Assembly: GCF_000725485.1 (NCBI RefSeq) | Contig: NZ_JOAG01000004.1 | Span: forward strand, 331,334 to 395,333 | Length of the DNA: 64,000 nucleotides | Direction: 5' to 3' | Origin: Nonomuraea candida | Lineage (GTDB): Bacteria > Actinomycetota > Actinomycetes > Streptosporangiales > Streptosporangiaceae | In this document: positions 58,110 to 64,000 of the stretch, one piece after another | Layout: the number at the start of each line of letters is the position of its first letter | How positions within the stretch are numbered: position 1 is the stretch's first letter | Program-made: the position numbers and the translations under genes | The notes under the pieces: generated by a model | Databases searched by the model: none | What the model was told of the DNA's origin: nothing | Seen by the model: only the letters and a program-made list of their open reading frames with translations

Positions 58110-58117
58110 GGGGACGA

Positions 58118-58143
58118 CAGTATTCCGTTCAACGAAGTGTCCG
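58118..58143. promoter_or_regulatory. Putative PadR operator before padR (copy A)
   Basis: TATTCCGTTCAACGAAGTG (58121-58139) is an imperfect dyad centred at 58130. Its core CCGTTCAACG is identical to the centre of the perfect dyad at 62928-62960. It lies about 20 bp upstream of the padR start. Confidence 0.6.
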
Positions 58144-58179
58144 CAACGCCCAGGGGACCGCCGCTACGCCGCTATGCCG

Positions 58180-58395
58180 TTACGAGCAGCGCGCGCCGTT
58201 GAGGTGGAACACCTCGGGCGCCGGGTTCGGGCCGGAGGCGTTGGTGCCGTTGAAGCCGAACGTCACCTTCTGCCCCGGTCTGATCTTGCCGTTCCAGCCC
58301 AGCGCCTTGGCCGTCACCACCGGGAACGACCAGCGCAGGCTCCAGCCTTCCAGGGTCTTGCCGCCGGTGTTCTCGATCGTGACCTGCGCACCCGG
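58180..58395 (-). pseudogene. CBM2 fragment
   Basis: This minus-strand frame encodes the C-terminal part of a family 2 cellulose-binding module: AQVTIENTGGKTLEGWSLRW, ALGWNGKIRPGQKVTFGFNG, and the end NGARCS before TAA. The N-terminal half and any signal peptide are missing, and part of the middle (between the SFP strand and WNG) is shortened. It abuts the permease stop of copy B. It is the remnant of a cellulose-binding protein gene disrupted by the exporter module. Confidence 0.8.
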
Positions 58396-58396
58396 C

Positions 58397-59578
58397 TCAG
58401 CGCAGCGCGTCCACGGGCTCCATCCGGGCCGCGCGCAGCGCCGGGTAGAGCCCGGCCAGCAGGCCCACCACGGCGCCCGCGACCGGGGCCCCGACCGCCA
58501 GCCGCAGGTCCAGGAGTGGCGTCCACTGCTTGGCGGCCGACACCGCGACGACCGTGACGATGCCCAGGGCGGCGCCGATCACGCCGCCCGTGAGCCCGAT
58601 CAGCGTCGACTCCAGCAGGAACTGGGCCGCGATGTGCCGCCTGGCGGCGCCGAGCGCGCGGCGCAGGCCGATTTCGGGCACGCGCTCCATCACGGTGACG
58701 AGCGTGACGTTCGCGATGCCGACCGCGCCGACGACGAGCGAGACCAGGCCGAGGATCAGGAAGAGCGCGTTGACGTCGTCCTGCGCCTTGTCACGTGCCC
58801 TGGTCGGGCTGGGCGGGGCTACCACCTGCAACATGTCGCCGCTCCCCGGGCTGAGCGCGGCGGGCGCCTGGCGGGTGATCAGCCCGGCGGCGCCCAGGCT
58901 CGTGTTGACCAGCACCCTGGTGACGTCCCGCAGCCCGAACTGCCTGCCCACGGTGGGCGGCACGAGCACGGCGGTACTCAGGTTGCGCTCCCGGCGCAGG
59001 TCGCCCAGGATCCCGATGACCGTGTACGCGTGCTTGCCGATGAAGATCGCCGGTGCCCGGTCGAGCCGGGTGACGCCGAGCATCTTGGCCGCCTGGTCGC
59101 CGATCACCGCCACCCGGTCGCGCCGCCGGATGTGGCCGACGTCGTAGAACCTGCCTGCCACCATCCTGCCGCGCGCCGCCTCGGGCAGCCCCGTCGTCGC
59201 GGCCAGCACGCTGAGCGACTGCGTGGTGACCCTCGTCGGGTCCACGATGTCGTTGGAGCGCACGAACACGTTCGCGCCGTCCTTCGACTCGGCCACCGCC
59301 GCGGCGGACTCCACGCCGCGCAGCCTGGTCAGCCGGTCGATCGCGGTCCACTCGACGAGCGGAGCCTGCGGCGATTCCGGCACCTCGACCGTGATGGCCG
59401 TGGCCACCAGCTCGTCGAAGCGCCCCACGATCTGGTTGCCCGCGGTGGCGGCCACGCCGAGTGTGATGACCAGCGTGGTGATGCCGAGCACCGTCCCCAG
59501 CGTGGTGAGCGCCGAGCGCACCGGCCTGGCGAGCATGCCGACCACCGACTCCCCGAGCAGGTCGCGCACGTGCATCAC
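58397..59578 (-). CDS. MacB/FtsX-like ABC permease (copy B)
   Basis: A 393-residue permease. The N-terminal membrane segment (about 25-45), a large outside domain (MacB_PCD-like, about 48-260) and three C-terminal segments in the FtsX domain (about 275-393) match MacB-type exporters that use mechanotransmission. It carries RALGAARRHIAAQFLLES and ends MEPVDALR. It lies downstream of the ATPase with a 34-bp gap. The decayed copy keeps only its end. Confidence 0.9.
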   Translation of the reverse strand: MMHVRDLLGESVVGMLARPVRSALTTLGTVLGITTLVITLGVAATAGNQIVGRFDELVATAITVEVPESPQAPLVEWTAIDRLTRLRGVESAAAVAESKDGANVFVRSNDIVDPTRVTTQSLSVLAATTGLPEAARGRMVAGRFYDVGHIRRRDRVAVIGDQAAKMLGVTRLDRAPAIFIGKHAYTVIGILGDLRRERNLSTAVLVPPTVGRQFGLRDVTRVLVNTSLGAAGLITRQAPAALSPGSGDMLQVVAPPSPTRARDKAQDDVNALFLILGLVSLVVGAVGIANVTLVTVMERVPEIGLRRALGAARRHIAAQFLLESTLIGLTGGVIGAALGIVTVVAVSAAKQWTPLLDLRLAVGAPVAGAVVGLLAGLYPALRAARMEPVDALR

Positions 59579-59612
59579 TCCTCCACCTCTCCGCCGGAGC
59601 CGCCGGCGCGCA

Positions 59613-60279
<667 letters not shown>

Positions 60280-60287
<8 letters not shown>

Positions 60288-62022
60288 TGCCGACCACCAC
60301 CCGGTCGCCCTCCTGGAGCGCGCCGGTGACCTCGACGTTCCCGTCGGCGGTCAGGCCCGTACGCACCTCGACCTCCTTGGTCTTGTCGGTGGCGTACTCG
60401 ACCTGCACCCGCGCCTTCCCGTCCGCCGTCGTGACCACGGCGGCCACGGGCACGACCAGCACCGGCTTCTCGGTCGCCCCCAGCGTCACCCGCGCCGTCA
60501 CCGAGGTCCCGGCCTTGAGCCCCTTCGTCGAGGCGGGCGTGAGCAGGACGGGCTGTGCCCCGGCCGCGGGCTCCTCGGCGCCGGGCATCCTGGCCTGGTC
60601 GCCGACGGCGGTGAGTGTCGCCTTGTACGTCTTGCCGCTGTCGAGCTCGATGCTCGCCGCCATGCCCACGCGCAGCAGGTCGGACTCCGCCGCATCGACC
60701 GACCCGGTCACCGCGAACGCCGAGCTGGTGACCGTGGCGATCTCCTTCTCGACCTGCTGGCCCGGCTTCACGGACACCTTCTCCACCCGCGCCGGCAGCT
60801 TCGGCAGGAACACCACCTCGCCGGGCGGGACGGAGGTCCCGTACGTGCGCGCGAACTCGGCCAGCATCTCCTTGGCCGCCGCCACGTCCTTCCTGGCGCC
60901 GGCCACTTTGAGCCTGGTGGGGGAGAGCTGCCTGGCCTGGCGCAGCGCCTGCTCGGCCGTGGCCCTGGCTTCCTTCGCGGTACGCACGGCCTTACGCAGC
61001 TCCTCGAGCTGCTTGTCCCTGGCCTGCCGCGCCTCCTCCATGGCCCGCCCGCGCGCCTCCTGGGCCGCCGCCAGGTCCGCCCTGGCGTTCTCGACCTTCA
61101 TCTCCAGCAGGCTCGTGTCGGCGGGGGCGGTGGGCTGCAGTGTGACGGTGGGCTGCAGTGTGGTGGTGGGCTGCGGTGTGGCGGTGGCTCCCGAGGTGGG
61201 CGGCTTCCTGGCCTCGGCCAGTGCCTGCTCGGCCTCCGCGAGCTTCTCCTCGGCCGCGCGCACGGCCGCGTCCGCCGCCGCCAGCCTGGTCTCGTCCTCG
61301 GGCGTCAGCTCCCGCGACTCGGCCTCCGCCAGGGCGCGCTCCGCCGACTTCAGGTCCGCCTTCGAGTGGGCGAGCCGCATCTTCAACGGGCGCACGTCAC
61401 GCCCCTGGTCCAGGGTCTTCTGCTCGGCCGCCAGGGTCTCCTGAGCGGTCTGTACGGCCTTACGTAATGTGTCGTACTGCTGCCGGTCGACCAGCGTGGG
61501 CTGCTGGGCCTCGTACCCCTTCTTGGTGTACATCCTGGTGACCGCCGCGACCGTGGCCCGGTCGAACACGCCCGTGACGGGTGCGCCGTACCCGAGACGG
61601 CGCAGGGCCCGCTGGAGCTGCCGGACGTCGTCCCCCTTGGTGCCGGGGGCGATCGTGCGGTGCATGGGCACCGAACCGCGCAGCGCGAACACCGGGCGGC
61701 CGTTGACCTCCATCAGCACCGCGCCCTCCTTGAGCTTGCCCCGGCGCGGCGCGCGGGTGGCCCGCTGGAGCTCGGACGTGCCGCCGACCACCCCGGCCAG
61801 GCTGATCGGCAGCGGCGAGCCGTACTCCAGCGTGCCGCTGACCACCACGGTGCTGACGAGCTTGCGGCGCTCGACGGCGGCGGTGACGAGCGAGGGCTTG
61901 GGCGCGGCACGGAGGGCCGCCTCGTCGGCGGGGGAGCGCAGCCGGGTGCTGACCGCCCACCCCGCCCCGGCGACGAGCACGACGCCGGCGATGGTGCCGG
62001 CGAGGAGCCTGCGTTGCTTCAT
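60280..62022 (-). CDS. HlyD/MacA-like adaptor with peptidoglycan-binding domain (copy B)
   Basis: A 580-residue homologue of the copy A adaptor. It has a membrane segment (about 5-25), a peptidoglycan-binding_1 domain (about 124-178; KGDDVRQLQRALRRLGYG), a coiled coil (about 174-374) with a Pro/Thr-rich insert (about 274-304; TLQPT repeats), and C-terminal beta domains. The insert occupies the same place as in copy A but with different repeats. The start ATG lies 1 bp after the lipoprotein stop. It should couple the ABC transporter to the cell wall. Confidence 0.9.
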
Positions 62023-62922
62023 TCACATGCCGTACTGCTCGTTGACCTGCTGCCTGATCGCCGACTCCTTCGGGAGATAGGCGGGGTAGAAGTCCTTGCC
62101 GCACTCCAGGTCGTCGAGCGCGGCCTTGACCTCCTTGGCCAGATACGGCCTGGCCTGCTCAGGGGTGAGCGTCGGCGCGTAGATCATCGGTGCCTCGTCC
62201 TCCTTGGGCGCGGGCGCGACGTCGGGCACATCGTCCATCTGCGCTCTGCCCAGCTTGTCCTCCTGGGCGAGGAACTCCTTGTGGCCGCGGTCCGACATGC
62301 TCTTCGGCGTGGCGTCCGCGATCGCGTAGCCCTTGCCCTTCAGGCACGTGGCCATGGCGGCGGCCAGTTCCACGAGCTCGGGGTCGCTGTTGACCGTGGT
62401 CCTGACGACCCGGTTCGAGGCCTTGGACATCTCCCTCATCAAGTCCGTGCCCTGCTTCAGATCCAGGCCGAGGAGCTGGTTGGCCGTCGTGATCTCGCAG
62501 GCCCCCATCGCCTTCCGATACGCCTGCAGCTGGGCCTTGGAGAGCGAGGACTGGATCTTCCAGTTGGGGTTGACCTCGCCGGGGTCATCGGGCTTGACCT
62601 GAGGGTTGCCCAGCTCTTTGGGGTAGACGTGCATGGCGAAAACCCCGAACCCGTTTTTTTCGCGAAATTTCCGCATCGCCTGGTAGTCGCCCGCCATCCG
62701 GCGGCGCCCCTCTTCGTCCTCCTTCGGCTCCGGATATACGTACGGGACGTACTGGAAGCCCTTCTGCTTCATGCAGTCGGCCTTGGCCGCTTCGAGCTGG
62801 GGCTTCTTGTCCTTGGCTGCCCCCGCGCCCGGAGAGGGCGGGGCGGCGCTCTCTGCGGCGCCCCCGCAGCCACAGAGGACGGCCAGGGCGAGCAGCGCAG
62901 CGGGCAGCGTCTTCCTCGTCAT
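62023..62922 (-). CDS. Lipoprotein with conserved cysteines (copy B)
   Basis: A 299-residue paralogue of the copy A lipoprotein: lipobox AVLCGC, then AAKADCMKQKGF, GACEITTANQLL, MATCLKGKGYA and DLECGKDFY. The charged helical domain and all four cysteines of the mature part are kept. The start at ATG 62922 follows the operator dyad. Co-transcribed with the adaptor and ABC genes, it is probably the exporter's outer-surface partner. Confidence 0.83.
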   Translation of the reverse strand: MTRKTLPAALLALAVLCGCGGAAESAAPPSPGAGAAKDKKPQLEAAKADCMKQKGFQYVPYVYPEPKEDEEGRRRMAGDYQAMRKFREKNGFGVFAMHVYPKELGNPQVKPDDPGEVNPNWKIQSSLSKAQLQAYRKAMGACEITTANQLLGLDLKQGTDLMREMSKASNRVVRTTVNSDPELVELAAAMATCLKGKGYAIADATPKSMSDRGHKEFLAQEDKLGRAQMDDVPDVAPAPKEDEAPMIYAPTLTPEQARPYLAKEVKAALDDLECGKDFYPAYLPKESAIRQQVNEQYGM

Positions 62923-62927
62923 GGCGA

Positions 62928-62960
62928 TTGACCATACTCCGTTCAACGGAGTATGGTCAA
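62928..62960. promoter_or_regulatory. Perfect 33-bp dyad, putative PadR operator (copy B)
   Basis: TTGACCATACTCCGTT and its exact complement flank a single central C at 62944. The dyad covers the last codon of the multi-TM gene and lies 6 bp before the lipoprotein start. Related dyads occur in copy A (56959-56987 and 58121-58139). A terminator or attenuator role is possible, but the recurrence before padR favours an operator. Confidence 0.7.
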
Positions 62961-63868
62961 TCCAGGCAGTGCCGCCGCCTCCGGAACGGCGCGGAGGCGG
63001 CCCCGAGGGTCAGCACGGTCAGCACGCCCCAGTAGGCCAGGTGCTGCCTGGTCAGCAGATCGGCGTTCACGCTCAGCTCGACCGATGTCACCAGCAGGTA
63101 GATGCCCGACGCGAGCGCCCACCGGTGGTCGCGCGCCAGGGAGCAGCCCGCCACGGCCAGTCCGAGCGCCGCCGTCTCCACCGCCATCCGGCTCAGGCTG
63201 AGCTGGAATATCGTGCCCTCCTCCATCCAGTGAGGGCCCGCCCACGCGACGGCCACCACGGCCGCCGGCCACCACCATGACCGGGTCCGTGGCGCCCGCC
63301 GTCTTCTCGACATGAGCACCAGCAGCCCGAGCAGCACCACCGCGTGCGCGAAGGCCACGGCGAAGGGGTCGCTGTCCGCGAACAGGGCACGGTCGGTGAG
63401 GAACGACGGGTGCACCGGTATCAGCGTCAGGTCGAACACCTGCCAGCCGCCCGCGAGCGCGACCGCCTTCGCGCCCGTGACGAGCGTGAGCAGGAACGCC
63501 GCCGGCAGCCGTCCGCGCAGGACGGCCAGCAGGGCGAGGGCCGACAGCAGCGTCCACAGCGGCATCGTGCCCGTGTAGGGGAGCAACGCCGCCAGGTTCG
63601 CCGCCGCCACGGCCGTGATGCCCAGGTGCAGGCCGTCCTGCCACGCACTGCCCGTCGCCAGGTGGACGATGCGGCTGCGCACGCCGCCCATCAGCAGGCC
63701 CCAGGCCTCCCTGAGCGCCGGGACCGTCCTGCCGGGGTCGGCCGACTCCAGCAGGACGTCGAGCAGCTCGTCGCCGCGCGCCGCGCGGTACTTCCTCGGG
63801 TACGCCAGCAGCAGCCTGCGGTAGCGGCGTTCGAGTGCGGTCGTGGGCTGGGGCGAGGTGGCGGTCAT
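62957..63868 (-). CDS. Multi-TM protein of unknown function (copy B)
   Basis: A 303-residue paralogue of the copy A membrane protein. It has the same N-terminal LERRYRRLLLAYPRKYRAAR and DELLDVLLESADPG pattern, then about six or seven membrane segments, and ends RRRRHCLD. The start overlaps the padR stop (ATGA at 63865-63868). Its function is unknown; its conserved pairing with padR suggests a sensor or transport component. Confidence 0.83.
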   Translation of the reverse strand: MTATSPQPTTALERRYRRLLLAYPRKYRAARGDELLDVLLESADPGRTVPALREAWGLLMGGVRSRIVHLATGSAWQDGLHLGITAVAAANLAALLPYTGTMPLWTLLSALALLAVLRGRLPAAFLLTLVTGAKAVALAGGWQVFDLTLIPVHPSFLTDRALFADSDPFAVAFAHAVVLLGLLVLMSRRRRAPRTRSWWWPAAVVAVAWAGPHWMEEGTIFQLSLSRMAVETAALGLAVAGCSLARDHRWALASGIYLLVTSVELSVNADLLTRQHLAYWGVLTVLTLGAASAPFRRRRHCLD

Positions 63869-64000
63869 GTGCTGGGGCGCAGCACGAGCTGGGCGGCCTC
63901 GTGCATGCGCCTCGCCTCGGCCTCGACCAGCGCCTGGCCCTCGTCGGTGATCCTGAAGTAGCGCCGGTTGCGGCCGTTGACCGTCTCCTCGCGGTCGACG
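63865..64000 (-). CDS. PadR-family regulator, partial (copy B)
   Basis: Only the C-terminal 45 codons are in the window: VDREETVNGRNRRYFRITDE, then QALVEAEARRMHEAAQLV, nearly identical to copy A. The winged-helix start lies outside, so whether this copy is complete cannot be seen. It overlaps the membrane protein gene by 4 bp. Confidence 0.8.
   Translation of the reverse strand, partial: VDREETVNGRNRRYFRITDEGQALVEAEARRMHEAAQLVLRPST

Overview
This window is chromosomal DNA of a high-GC, mycelial-type actinomycete. The indicators are dense overlapping start/stop junctions, many GTG starts, XRE/DUF397 and SigE-type sigma pairs, a secreted cellulase system with family 2 carbohydrate-binding modules, and a class F sortase. 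Family composition suggests Streptosporangiales (Nonomuraea-like). That taxonomic call is inference from gene content; no rRNA gene is present. I see no tRNA, CRISPR array, insertion sequence or prophage.

Region 1 (1-15.9 kb) is a crystalline-cellulose regulon. It holds a GH6 exoglucanase, divergent from a translationally coupled GH48-GH9 pair. It also holds an AA10 lytic polysaccharide monooxygenase (LPMO) coupled to a small membrane-anchored protein of unknown function, a GH12 endoglucanase, and a LacI-family repressor whose gene overlaps that of a membrane Ser/Thr kinase. Four perfect copies of the palindrome TGGGAGCGCTCCCA lie in the control regions of these genes and of the repressor itself. 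This matches the known cellobiose-responsive CelR/CebR regulon design. Region 2 (16-31.5 kb) carries a class A penicillin-binding protein, two unknown proteins in an operon, MarR-STAS, a flavin disulfide oxidoreductase, an Asp-repeat surface protein next to a class F sortase, a sialidase, a GH114-type glycosidase, and a CheR-PAS/CheB/STAS signalling set.

Region 3 (31.6-46.4 kb) has two divergent NIS siderophore synthetases, a heptose kinase/adenylyltransferase beside GT2 and GT9 glycosyltransferases, a SigE-family sigma factor with a membrane partner, and a TetR-SDR-imine-reductase-like group that shares operator-like sequences. It also has an XRE-DUF397 pair and a divergent LysR-MFS pair. 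Region 4 (46.4-53.3 kb) has a divergent pair of cell-wall enzymes, an N-acetylmuramoyl-L-alanine amidase and a GHL10/DigH-like glycosidase, which carry nearly the same C-terminal domain. It then has an orphan histidine kinase, a copper monooxygenase-like lipoprotein and a small secreted protein.

Region 5 (53.36-64 kb) is a tandem duplication of one module: PadR - multi-TM protein - Cys-containing lipoprotein - peptidoglycan-binding HlyD/MacA-like adaptor - ABC ATPase - MacB-like permease. The copy at 58.4-64 kb looks intact up to the window edge. The copy at 53.4-58.1 kb has lost about 1.05 kb across the ATPase/permease junction, and its PadR lacks the middle of the DNA-binding domain. A CBM2 remnant lies between the copies. 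A dyad around the core CCGTTCAACG recurs before the lipoprotein genes and before padR and is the best candidate for the PadR operator.

The strongest leads are the duplicated exporter module, the amidase/DigH-like pair, the LPMO-coupled membrane protein and the kinase coupled to the cellulase repressor.
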